DNA of 64,000 nt, taken from positions 3,720,001-3,784,000 of the forward strand of contig OZ242042.1 in assembly GCA_965204905.1 (NCBI GenBank). The letters are read 5' to 3'. The stretch comes from Bin87 sp965204905. Its GTDB lineage: Bacteria; Chloroflexota; Dehalococcoidia; Lucifugimonadales; UBA3495. Each line of letters begins with the position of its first letter. Positions within the stretch are counted from its first letter, which is position 1. Shown piece after piece: positions 1-6,777 of the stretch. Under the pieces are notes generated by a model. The model saw only the letters and a program-made list of their open reading frames with translations, did not search any database and was not told the DNA's origin. A program made the position numbers and the translations under genes.

Positions 1-1
1 G

Positions 2-757
2 CATGAACTGGGGCAGGCTCGTATCACGGCGGTCCAGTCATTGGAAAAGGCGGTCGAAATTATCGGCAAAGCCAGAATGGGCGCACACGAGATCATTACA
101 CACGAAATTGCGCTCCATGAACTCGCCAAGATAGAGCAGCAAAATGCCCAATTGACCGCTATGGCTGGCGGGAGCTTGGCAACCGGCCTAACCGTGGGCG
201 CGGTGTCCGCGATTGGCGCGTATGGTATTACGGGCGCAGTTGGCGCCGCATCCACAGGGACCGCTATAGCTTCGCTCTCTGGCGCAGCAGCCACCAATGC
301 CACACTGGCTGCATTAGGCGGGGGCGCATTGGCCGCCGGCGGGCTGGGGATGGCAGGCGGGGCTGCGGTACTTACCGGCATCTTTGCGTTGCCCGTACTT
401 GCCGGAATAGCCGTTGGCGCCGAAGTTGTGGGTTCTAAGGCGGAAAGGCGGGCTGATGGCGTTGTTGCGGATATAGCTGTGGAGACCGCCAAGATTGATC
501 GTGAGATGGCCCAGCTGAAGGCTATACAGCTGAGGGTCTGCGAGTTAGTGACAACGACCACAAAACTTACGCAAGATTTGAATAACGCTATACGGGAAGA
601 GCAGGTTGGCTGGCTCAAAAGATTCTTCGCGGTGGTCAAACGACTCTTTACACGCCGACAGGTACCGGACCGGCGGATTTACCAATTAGCTCTGATTGCT
701 AAATCTCTCAGCGCGATTGTTGACGAACCCGTAGGATCGCAGGAGCATTACGCATGA
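2..757 (+). CDS. Hypothetical Gly/Ala-rich membrane-associated protein, 5' end outside window
   Basis: The reading frame is open from base 2, so the true start probably lies upstream; the first internal start is the TTG at base 41. Three parts are visible. An N-terminal charged helical stretch is followed by a long Gly/Ala-rich hydrophobic block (roughly residues 45-140 from the TTG) of the glycine-zipper kind that can insert in membranes. A C-terminal helical region with heptad-like spacing ends in a basic patch (KRFF..VKRLFTRR). The stop overlaps the next start by four bases (ATGA), so the two are probably translationally coupled. I do not recognise the family. The layout would suit a membrane-active or membrane-anchored small effector, but this is only inference. 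Confidence 0.6.
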   Translation, partial: HELGQARITAVQSLEKAVEIIGKARMGAHEIITHEIALHELAKIEQQNAQLTAMAGGSLATGLTVGAVSAIGAYGITGAVGAASTGTAIASLSGAAATNATLAALGGGALAAGGLGMAGGAAVLTGIFALPVLAGIAVGAEVVGSKAERRADGVVADIAVETAKIDREMAQLKAIQLRVCELVTTTTKLTQDLNNAIREEQVGWLKRFFAVVKRLFTRRQVPDRRIYQLALIAKSLSAIVDEPVGSQEHYA

Positions 758-1131
758 CGTCTCGAATCATCGCAGCCGTTGGTGCCAAGAGCGCAGCAGT
801 GTTGATCCAAAGCGTTGCGGACTATATGTCCACTTTGGAATCCGAAAAAACCAAGCGGCAGGAAATTTGGGCACACCGCGACACCATTGTTCATGCGCTC
901 AATCAGGAGAGGGATGTAATACTAGCGTACTTCGACCATGTCTTCTCAGAACGGCACTTGGTGATCGAACAATGCTTTAATGTGATTGACAAATCCATCA
1001 GCGCAAACGACCACGAAGGTTTGAGCATGGCTTTGAGCACAATATTGGGTGTCATTCACGATAATCCGCTCAAAGACTTCGATACATTCAAGCGACGAAT
1101 GTCGGAACCTGGATTTGAGATCGTCTTGTGA
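754..1131 (+). CDS. Hypothetical protein coupled to the preceding membrane protein
   Basis: This 125-residue protein is mostly alpha-helical and soluble. It has a charged central region (ESEKTKRQEIWAHRD) and a conserved-looking segment NQERDVILAYFDHVFSERH, which is the kind of motif seen in short uncharacterised bacterial proteins. It begins in an ATGA overlap with the upstream gene, so the pair is probably one operon and perhaps one complex. No catalytic motif, signal peptide or membrane segment is visible. Function unknown. Confidence 0.65.
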   Translation: MTSRIIAAVGAKSAAVLIQSVADYMSTLESEKTKRQEIWAHRDTIVHALNQERDVILAYFDHVFSERHLVIEQCFNVIDKSISANDHEGLSMALSTILGVIHDNPLKDFDTFKRRMSEPGFEIVL

Positions 1132-1171
1132 TGATTTATTCACTATGTTTGAACAAGAAGGAGTTTTCCCC

Positions 1172-1528
1172 ATGACCATGACCCCCGCCCGCAGTTCGCC
1201 CTTCGCCGCCATGGCCCGCGACCCGCTGCATCCCGACGTAATTTACCGTGATGAGCGGTGTTTCGTGGTGCGCGACATCAATCCCAAGGCGCCGGTGCAC
1301 CTGCTGATCATCCCCAACATGCCCATCAACGGCCTGGACTATATCAGCCCGGCGATGGAGGGCATCATGGGCCACCTGTTCGTCGTCGCGGCGGAGATGG
1401 CCCGGCGTGAGGGCGTTACCATCAGCGGTTACCGGCTGGTTATGAACAACGGCGAGGATGCCGGCCAGACCATCGCCTGGCCCCACATGCACCTGCTCGG
1501 CGGCCGCACTCTGGGCGACATGGGCTGA
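1172..1528 (+). CDS. HIT family nucleotide hydrolase/transferase
   Basis: Histidine-triad protein of 118 residues, a usual size for the family, acting on nucleoside-phosphate bonds such as AMP-amidates or dinucleoside phosphates. Visible family features are FVVRDINPKAPVHLLIIPN near residue 35, YRLVMNNGEDAGQTI and the C-terminal active-site loop WPHMHLLGGR. The classic loop is HxHxH; here the first histidine is tryptophan, while the central nucleophilic His and the last His remain. I chose the ATG at 1172 because AAGAAGGAG ends eight bases upstream. An in-frame extension back to 1049 would overlap the preceding gene and looks non-coding. The next gene starts eight bases after the stop. Confidence 0.9.
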   Translation: MTMTPARSSPFAAMARDPLHPDVIYRDERCFVVRDINPKAPVHLLIIPNMPINGLDYISPAMEGIMGHLFVVAAEMARREGVTISGYRLVMNNGEDAGQTIAWPHMHLLGGRTLGDMG

Positions 1529-1535
1529 AAAATCG

Positions 1536-1940
1536 ATGGGAGATTTCTCGGTCGATATCCACATCGGAAACATCACCGGGGGCGATACGCGCCCGGTGGC
1601 TGCTCTTGTGGATACGGGCGCCACCGAATCCGCCTTTCCTGCGGACCTGCTGGAGCAACTCCATATCCCGGCCACGGAACGGCCGATGGACTACGTCCTG
1701 GCCGATGGAACCACCCTGCGATGCCCCCGCGGCCTCGCTCGGATTTCTATCACGGTCCGTTCCGGTGAGACTTTCAGCAGCATCTGTCCCGTAGCTTTCT
1801 GGCCGGACGAAAGCGGCCAGTGTATCGGCGCGACCACGCTACAGATCCTGACGCTGGCGGTTGATCCTGTCAACGAAGAATTGGCGCCTGTTTCGGCGCT
1901 TAGACGCGGTTGGCCCGGAGACATTCCGATGCAGCAATGA
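1536..1940 (+). CDS. Retropepsin-like (clan AA) aspartic protease
   Basis: A 134-residue single-domain aspartyl protease-like protein. The catalytic motif is ALVDTGATES (about residues 23-32; retropepsins have A-x-DTGA-x), followed by LEQLHIP and the flap-like YVLADGTTLRCPRG. A later hydrophobic segment ends in IGATTLQILTLAVDP, matching the family's (I/L)GxxxL..L...D pattern. Such enzymes work as homodimers, each chain giving one Asp. The ATG at 1536 gives a protein beginning MGDFSVDIHIGN, which fits the first beta strand. It sits between HIT and HD genes with minimal gaps, suggesting one transcript. Its substrate is unknown, and similar one-domain proteases are common in Chloroflexota and cyanobacteria. 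Confidence 0.8.
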   Translation: MGDFSVDIHIGNITGGDTRPVAALVDTGATESAFPADLLEQLHIPATERPMDYVLADGTTLRCPRGLARISITVRSGETFSSICPVAFWPDESGQCIGATTLQILTLAVDPVNEELAPVSALRRGWPGDIPMQQ

Positions 1941-1953
1941 GGGAGTCCATTCC

Positions 1954-2568
1954 ATGACCACCATTGAAATTCCCGGCCGCGTGTATGACCGCATCCATCG
2001 GCGGATGCGCCGACTGCCACCCGCGCTCTGCGAGCACTGCCAACGCGTTGAGCAGATTGCCCGCGGCCTCTGCGAAAAGCATGGGCAGGATGCCGACGCT
2101 GTGGGGCTGGCCGCGCTGGCCCACGACGCCACCAAGCACTTCTCCGGAGCGGAGAACCTGCTACGGATGGAGGACTACGACCTGCCGCCCGTTACCGACT
2201 ACGAGCGGCGCAACCCGGCGATCCTGCACGGCATGGTGGGCGCGGAACTGCTCAAGCGCGAGGACGGCCTGAACCATCCTCAGCTCTATGACGCCATCTA
2301 TTGGCATACCACCGGCAACCCCACGGGCGGCGACACCATCGGACACATCATCTTCCTGGCCGACAAGCTGGACCCCGTAAAGCTCAAGCGCTACCCGTGG
2401 CAGCCGGAAATGGGAGAACTGGCCGAAACCGACCTGCCGGCCGCGATGATAATGTTCCTCACCAACAACATCGCCCGGCTGCTGGACAAGGGAGTCCCGG
2501 TGCATCCGGCGGCCATCGAGGCCCGGAACGCGCTGCTGCTAACGGCTGACGGGACGCCAAACGTATAA
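1954..2568 (+). CDS. HD-domain hydrolase, YqeK-like
   Basis: A 204-residue protein with the HD phosphohydrolase signature. HCQRVEQIA is near residue 29, the metal-binding LAHDATKH is near residue 53, and later come HGMVGAELL, IYWHTTGN and IIFLADKLDP. The HDxxKH form and the closing LADKLDP match the YqeK group (symmetrical Ap4A hydrolases). The ATG at 1954 follows GGGAG by eight bases, and the in-frame extension to 1861 overlaps the protease gene and is not needed. Its position two genes after a HIT protein is suggestive, because both families cleave dinucleoside polyphosphates. The C-terminal 40 residues lie beyond the HD core. Confidence 0.83.
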   Translation: MTTIEIPGRVYDRIHRRMRRLPPALCEHCQRVEQIARGLCEKHGQDADAVGLAALAHDATKHFSGAENLLRMEDYDLPPVTDYERRNPAILHGMVGAELLKREDGLNHPQLYDAIYWHTTGNPTGGDTIGHIIFLADKLDPVKLKRYPWQPEMGELAETDLPAAMIMFLTNNIARLLDKGVPVHPAAIEARNALLLTADGTPNV

Positions 2569-2593
2569 TATTTGCTACTGAGGAGGCGCCGCC

Positions 2594-2899
2594 ATGGAAT
2601 GCGAAGTTGTGGTCTGGCAAGATGAACTGTCCAACGGTTCTACTTGCTATGCTGCGGTTTTCCCCGCTCTGAACCACGCCAACGGTCAGGGGGATACGGA
2701 AGAGGACGCGCTGGTTGAAGTTGCGGACAGCATCGCCTGCTTCCTGGAGCATATACCGGAAAGGCTCAAGGCGGGCCAGGCAGCTCAGGATGAAATGGCA
2801 GAACTGGTGGCCGAGCTGACCGCCGACGGTGTGGAGCATTGGTTCCGTCAGGTTACGCCTCGTCGGATTGCTGTGGTTGCCGGTGCCCAGAATAGCTAA
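2594..2899 (+). CDS. hicB: HicB-like antitoxin
   Basis: A 101-residue protein with the HicB fold pattern: a partially degraded RNase H-like N-terminus (CYAAVFPALNHANGQGDTEEDALVEVADSIACFLE), matching the usual xxxFPxLPGxxxxGxTxEEAxxNxxEAI pattern. The C-terminus is helical and holds no obvious RHH or HTH. It starts behind AGGAGGC at 2581 and overlaps the downstream toxin gene by 17 bases. In HicAB modules HicB binds and blocks HicA and represses the operon. Gene order here is antitoxin then toxin, the reverse of many HicAB loci but known. Confidence 0.78.
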   Translation: MECEVVVWQDELSNGSTCYAAVFPALNHANGQGDTEEDALVEVADSIACFLEHIPERLKAGQAAQDEMAELVAELTADGVEHWFRQVTPRRIAVVAGAQNS

Positions 2900-3170
2900 C
2901 GTAAAAACCCGTGAGCTAATTCGCCTACTGCGTCGTATGAGGTTCATCCAGAGCAACCGGGATCATGTCTATTTCTATCACGAATGGCTGAACTTATCGA
3001 CAATGGTCTCGCACGGTGATAGGAACGTTGGCGCCGCTTTGATGGGCGACATCGCCATCAAGCAGCTCAAATTCAACAGCGCCGATGAATTTCGCGCGGC
3101 GTTGCGGGGTGATATTCCCCGCAGGTATCTAGACCCTGACGCTCCCTGGGACGGGCAACCGCTGGATTAG
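2883..3170 (+). CDS. hicA: HicA-like mRNA interferase toxin
   Basis: A protein of about 95 residues starting at a GTG inside the end of hicB. The N-terminus, VKTRELIRLLRRMRFIQSNRDHVYF, follows the HicA pattern (xxGRELIRxLxxxGF....GSHhxf), with His in the RDHVY segment as the likely catalytic residue. It is followed by HGDRNVGAALMGDIAIKQLKF, which matches the family's HGGKELkkGTLRxIL segment only loosely. The fold is a dsRNA-binding-like domain that cleaves mRNA. An in-frame open stretch extends back to 2829 but lies wholly inside hicB. The catalytic loop deviates from the usual GSH, so activity is uncertain. The stop is 11 bases before the next gene. Confidence 0.72.
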   Translation: MPRIANVKTRELIRLLRRMRFIQSNRDHVYFYHEWLNLSTMVSHGDRNVGAALMGDIAIKQLKFNSADEFRAALRGDIPRRYLDPDAPWDGQPLD

Positions 3171-3181
3171 AAGGCAACGAC

Positions 3182-3511
3182 ATGACCGCTCAGTTGGAAA
3201 TAACGCCTGAGGCCGCCCAAATGATTCGCAACCGGGGCGGGCAGGCCGTGATCGACCTGATCTGCTGGAAGGGTTGAAGCGGCGAATCCGTTGAGGTATC
3301 GGTCGATACCAACGTGCGGCGTCGTCGTAACCTCGACGCCTACGAACGTGCTGAGCAGGGCGACATCGAACTGCTGCTGGCGCCGGGCATTGCAGACTAC
3401 GCCGAGCGCGTGGATTTGTCGGTGAGCAAGTTCCTGCTGTTCCGCAACCTGAAGGCGACCATCGCGCTGCCCGACGGGATTACGCTGGGTCGGAGGGCGT
3501 CGCTGGTCTAG
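3182..3511 (+). CDS. Candidate selenoprotein: HesB-like / CC-Se motif family with in-frame TGA
   Basis: The frame starting at ATG 3182 (AAGG seven bases upstream) runs 31 codons to a TGA at 3275-3277, then stays open for 77 more codons to TAG at 3509. Read through, it gives a 109-residue protein. The part before TGA (LEITPEAAQMIRNRGGQAVIDLICWKG) is a typical HesB/IscA-like start. The part after it holds a Ser-Gly-Glu turn and ends VDLSVSKFLLFRNLKATIA, the usual close of the small HesB-like (seleno)protein family, whose key residue is Cys or selenocysteine exactly here. A bulged hairpin with a GGTC loop begins about 12 bases after the TGA (listed separately). Known: the family is linked to Fe-S or redox chemistry. 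Inferred: Sec insertion. The alternative is a Cys/Trp-to-TGA nonsense mutation, giving a pseudogene. No sel gene is in the window. Confidence 0.6.
3289..3314 (+). promoter_or_regulatory. Candidate bacterial SECIS element
   Basis: Directly after the in-frame TGA (3275-3277) the sequence folds as CGTT (3289-3292), a 2-base GA bulge, GGTATC (3295-3300), loop GGTC (3301-3304), GATACC (3305-3310), AACG (3311-3314). All ten base pairs are Watson-Crick. The apical loop starts 23 bases after the TGA, inside the usual window for bacterial SECIS hairpins. It has G at the first loop positions, as SelB requires, and GGUC is also the core of the E. coli fdhF loop. The bulge on the 5' side also fits. It lies inside the coding frame, as bacterial SECIS elements do. 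Confidence 0.55.
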
Positions 3512-4098
3512 GCTTGGCCGGTTTGTGAGGCGATGGCCGGCAGCAGGTCGGCGACAGGGCAGGAGAAGCCGGGGAGGTAGTCTCCGCCGTCCAAGGTGTC
3601 GGCGTCGGTCAGGACGAGCGGCGGCGCGTCGGGGGTATGCACGGTAAGGGTGCGGGCGTCGATGTCGATGACCCAAACGGCCTTGCCGCCGGCGTTGAGG
3701 TATTCGTCAATCTTCTGCGCTATTTGTGATAGGGTATTGCTGTCGGAGAGTATCTCAACGGCCAGGTCGGGCGCGCCGTCGTAGAGCATTCCAGCGAGTT
3801 CCGGCTGGTTCAAGCGGGCGTTGGACACAAAGGAAACGTCGGGCATCCGGGAGGTGGCTGGAGAGTCCGGGCCGGTCACGTAGCCGCGGTTGCTGGTGTA
3901 CACTCGTCCCAAGCCGTTGGGGAAAATGTGATCAGACAAGCGCCAGTTGACCAGCGAGCTGGTATGTTCGTGTCCTTCTGAAGCAGTCATCAGTTTAATC
4001 AGCGTTCCTTTCACTAGTTCATAGCGTGGATGCTTGGGCAGCGCAGCGTACTCTTCCAGCGTCACCGGCCGGACAGCGGTAACGTTCTGAGTACTCAT
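3508..4098 (-). CDS. Uma2 family (DUF820) PD-(D/E)XK nuclease-like protein
   Basis: A 196-residue Uma2 protein of full family length. Motifs in order are YELVKGTLIKLM (first acidic residue), RMPDVSFV (PD motif), DLAVEILSDSNT (ExE-like core strand) and QKIDEYLNAGGKAVWVID (K/Q helix and strand). The fold is restriction-endonuclease-like. Biological roles remain unproven and the family is often amplified in cyanobacteria and Chloroflexota. It converges on the candidate selenoprotein gene, and the four bases CTAG at 3508-3511 act as the stop of both. At least five full Uma2 genes occur in this window, on both strands, which suggests transposition-like or duplication-driven spread. Confidence 0.86.
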   Translation of the reverse strand: MSTQNVTAVRPVTLEEYAALPKHPRYELVKGTLIKLMTASEGHEHTSSLVNWRLSDHIFPNGLGRVYTSNRGYVTGPDSPATSRMPDVSFVSNARLNQPELAGMLYDGAPDLAVEILSDSNTLSQIAQKIDEYLNAGGKAVWVIDIDARTLTVHTPDAPPLVLTDADTLDGGDYLPGFSCPVADLLPAIASQTGQA

Positions 4099-4137
4099 TT
4101 CAAGCCTCCTTGTCTAGGTGTTGACGCTGACTGTGCT

Positions 4138-5544
4138 CTACCGGGCGTAGCGGTAGCCGCCAGCCGGGGTACGGGCGCAGTTGAGGCGGCGGTTGAGGTG
4201 TAGTCCTTCGAGCACGAATTCGACCGCCGACGCTACCACCTCGGGCCGTTGGTCGTCGCCGGTGAGGCGGGAAACGATGGATGCGAGGCCATCGACATTT
4301 TGAAGGGCCGAGGCGTAAGCGGTAGCAGGGACGTCGCTGCCGGTTTCCACGGCGTTGCCGAGATCGAAGGACGTTACGATGTCGTCCAGATCGTCCACGT
4401 TGCAGTAGCGGGTGAAGATGGCCAGCGTGGCGCGCTTGGTGAGGTCTTCGACCAGCCGGTCCTCGCGGCCCTCGCCGAAGGTTTCCAGCTCGATCTTGCC
4501 GCCCAGGGATGCGATGAGATAAGGCAGGTCGCTGACGCGCGGGCAGGCGATGGCTTCGCCCTGGCGGATGCTGCGGCGCAGCGCATTGCTGATGAGGGTC
4601 TCATAGTTGGAGATGGACACGCGCACGCTCACGCCGGAGCGCTGGTTGATCTCGTTGCTGTTGCGCGCCCGCGCCGTTACCTCGGCCACGATCTCGGTCA
4701 TAAAGGACGGTACGTACACCTTGTCCTCGTCGGGGAACAGGTTGCGTTCCTGTTCCATGATGTCGATCTCTTCCTCGATGGCGCGGGGGTAGTGGGTGTG
4801 AATCTGTGCGCCGTAGCGGTCCTTGAGGGGAGTTACGATGCGTCCGCGGTTGGTGTAGTCCTCGGGGTTGGCGGTGGCCACGACGAACACGTCCAGCGGC
4901 ATGCGGATGCGGTAGCCCTTGATCTGGACGTCGCGCTCCTCCATGAGGTTGAACAGACCCACCTGTATGCGTTCGGCCAGGTCGGGCAACTCATTGATGC
5001 AGAAGATGCCCCGGTTGGTGCGCGGTACTAGGCCGTAGTGGATGGCGGTCTCGTCGGACAGGTGACGTCCCTCGGCGATCTTGATGGGGTCGATCTCGCC
5101 GATGAGGTCGGCGATGGATATGTCGGGGGTCGCCAGCTTTTCAGAGTAGCGGCGGTCGCGTTCCATCCAGGCGATGGGCGCGGCGTCGCCCAGCTCGGCG
5201 ACGATACGCTGCCCGTCGGGACTGATGGGATTGAACGGGTCGTCGTTGAGTTCGCTGCCCTCGATGGTGGGGATTTGCTCGTCCAGCAGGTTCACCATCT
5301 CGCGGATGAGGCGGGTCTTGGCCTGCCCACGCTCGCCCAGCAGGATGATGTCCTGGCCGGCCAGGATGGCGTTCTCCAGTTGCGGGATCACCGTCTGGTC
5401 GAAACCGATGATGCCGGGGAACACCGGCTCCTCGGCGCGGATCTTGGCGATCAGGTTGCGGCGGATTTCCTGGCGCACGGAGACGGTCTGGTAGCCGCTG
5501 TCGCGCAGTTCGCCGAGAGTTGCGGGCAGTGAGTTGGTGGTCAT
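4138..5544 (-). CDS. MoxR / magnesium-chelatase-like AAA+ ATPase
   Basis: A 468-residue AAA+ protein of the MoxR/ChlI helix-2-insert clade. The Walker A-like GERGQAKTR is near residue 70. The Walker B position reads GIFCINELPDL, with Asn where Asp is usual but the Glu kept. Sensor 1 is VVATANPEDYTNRGRIVTPLKDRYGAQI, and a helical lid follows. The ATG at 5544 is preceded by AAAGGA. A 22-codon upstream extension contains nothing family-like. MoxR ATPases usually act with VWA proteins as chaperones for metal-enzyme assembly, but no VWA gene is adjacent here; the VWA cluster is 36 kb away. The unusual P-loop (Q-A-K-T) and the Asn in Walker B appear in other long Chloroflexota homologues as far as I recall, so the protein is probably active. 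Confidence 0.85.
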   Translation of the reverse strand: MTTNSLPATLGELRDSGYQTVSVRQEIRRNLIAKIRAEEPVFPGIIGFDQTVIPQLENAILAGQDIILLGERGQAKTRLIREMVNLLDEQIPTIEGSELNDDPFNPISPDGQRIVAELGDAAPIAWMERDRRYSEKLATPDISIADLIGEIDPIKIAEGRHLSDETAIHYGLVPRTNRGIFCINELPDLAERIQVGLFNLMEERDVQIKGYRIRMPLDVFVVATANPEDYTNRGRIVTPLKDRYGAQIHTHYPRAIEEEIDIMEQERNLFPDEDKVYVPSFMTEIVAEVTARARNSNEINQRSGVSVRVSISNYETLISNALRRSIRQGEAIACPRVSDLPYLIASLGGKIELETFGEGREDRLVEDLTKRATLAIFTRYCNVDDLDDIVTSFDLGNAVETGSDVPATAYASALQNVDGLASIVSRLTGDDQRPEVVASAVEFVLEGLHLNRRLNCARTPAGGYRYAR

Positions 5545-5622
5545 TGAGACACGTCCTTTTGGGTTCCGGACGCCATGGCGTCCGGCTATGGTGTGCCGGC
5601 AGTATAGCAAACGGGGCGGGGT

Positions 5623-6114
5623 TCAACCCCGCCCGTGCTGTGCCACGAATCCCCGCAGAATGGCCACCGCGGCGGCCGAATCAACGTCGCCCCGGCTGGG
5701 CGGCGTGCCAGGTCCGGCCTGCCGCAGCTCGGACTCGGCGGTTTGGGAGGTGTATGACTCGTCAACCGTCAGCACGGGTATGCCGGCCGCGCGTTCCAGC
5801 GCGCGGACCAGCGACTGGATTTTGCGGGCCTGCTCGCCGGCGCGTCCGCGGGCATCGTAGGGAATTCCGACGATGATGGCGACGGCATCGCGGCTGTTGG
5901 CGGCATCCAGGATGGCGACGATGTCGGCGCGGCGGTTGCGTCGCTGGATGTATCCGGCCGGTAGGATCAGCGAGCCGGGCGGGATGCTAACGGCCAAACC
6001 GATGCGCCGGTCGCCGACGTCGAGGGCCAGGAGGCGGCCGGCGTGGGGGAGGTGCGATGATTCGCTTGATGTCGTCAAGTCAGCCGATTTGCATTTCGGG
6101 AAAGTAGGTTGCAT
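5623..6114 (-). CDS. ruvX: Holliday junction resolvase-like RuvX (YqgF)
   Basis: RNase H-fold protein of the YqgF/RuvX family, acting in 16S rRNA 5' processing and possibly Holliday junction resolution. Motifs are LLALDVGDRRIGLAVS (first acidic residue), IIVGIPYDARGRAGEQA, VLTVDESYTSQTAE (second acidic residue) and DVDSAAAVAILRGF (third). At 163 residues it carries about 25 residues before the core. Either the ATG at 6114, which overlaps the PIN gene, or a TTG at 6078 directly after the PIN stop could be the true start. Co-directional with the upstream toxin-antitoxin pair and alaS; alaS-ruvX proximity is common in bacteria. Confidence 0.9.
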   Translation of the reverse strand: MQPTFPKCKSADLTTSSESSHLPHAGRLLALDVGDRRIGLAVSIPPGSLILPAGYIQRRNRRADIVAILDAANSRDAVAIIVGIPYDARGRAGEQARKIQSLVRALERAAGIPVLTVDESYTSQTAESELRQAGPGTPPSRGDVDSAAAVAILRGFVAQHGRG

Positions 6115-6475
6115 AGAAACCGCGATCTCGGCTCAGAAGCGTGTCGGCAGTGGCAATGGCGTGTGCGCCAATCAGAAAATCGGGAAGGATGCGGGTTCTG
6201 GGGCCGCCGGCGCGCCGGTATTGCCCCCAGCGTAGTCCCGCGTCGAATGCGATGTCAGTGGTTATCGGTGAGAGCGCGGCTCCGATGGTGCGCAAAGCAG
6301 CGTCCAAGTTGGCGCGGTTTGCGAAAGCAGGAACCAGTTCCGCGTACACGACGTCGCAGACGAAAATGGGGCCGCGTTGGCGAGCTAAGCGCAGCGATTC
6401 GCCGGATTCAAGGGTGTATTCACTATTCGGTGTGAACACGTCCAGCAGGATGTTGGTGTCAGCCGCCGTGGTCAT
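6080..6475 (-). CDS. PIN-domain ribonuclease toxin (VapC-like)
   Basis: A 131-residue PIN protein. The four acidic positions are visible: TAADTNILLDVF (Asp near residue 6), VVYAELVPAF (Glu), ILPDFLIGAHA (Asp) and LLSRDRGFY (Asp). It is therefore probably an active Mg2+-dependent ribonuclease. Start ATG at 6475 lies 17 bases inside the antitoxin gene, the usual coupling of VapBC pairs. The final FYATYFP is a typical VapC end. It is the toxin of the AbrB-type pair. Confidence 0.88.
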   Translation of the reverse strand: MTTAADTNILLDVFTPNSEYTLESGESLRLARQRGPIFVCDVVYAELVPAFANRANLDAALRTIGAALSPITTDIAFDAGLRWGQYRRAGGPRTRILPDFLIGAHAIATADTLLSRDRGFYATYFPEMQIG

Positions 6476-6749
6476 CGGTTGTATCGTTGTATCTGCGAAG
6501 TTCTGCGGCGTAGTCATAGCCGCGGATTGCCGACATATACGCGTCGACGCTCTCGAATTCCTTGATTGCCCAGCCATCGGCGATGCCGCGAACGGCTTCT
6601 ATGGGATCCGGCTCCGACGACTGTTTTCGGATGAGCATTCCTTCTTCGGTCAGAATTAGCTCAAGCTCCACGTCGGCCGCGAAGCCGCAATACTCTCGCA
6701 GACTTTTGGGGATGGTTATTTGCCCTTCCTCGGACATGGTGATGCGCAT
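6459..6749 (-). CDS. AbrB/SpoVT-type antitoxin
   Basis: A 96-residue protein. Residues 1-45 form a swapped-hairpin AbrB DNA-binding domain (MRITMSEEGQITIPKSLREY, then VELELILTEEGMLIRK), and an acidic helical tail should wrap the PIN toxin. A GGAGGA stretch precedes the start on the minus strand. As in other VapBC loci it probably represses its own promoter in the 28-bp gap after alaS. That gap is too short for much else, so readthrough from alaS is likely. Confidence 0.87.
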   Translation of the reverse strand: MRITMSEEGQITIPKSLREYCGFAADVELELILTEEGMLIRKQSSEPDPIEAVRGIADGWAIKEFESVDAYMSAIRGYDYAAELRRYNDTTDDHGG

Positions 6750-6777
6750 GGTGTCCTCCTGCCGGCGAGTGTGTCTA

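Noticed and set aside
3275..3277. TGA taken as a plain stop or sequencing error
   Set aside because: Not the preferred reading, since the hairpin and the family-like halves both argue for Sec, but it cannot be excluded without the genome.
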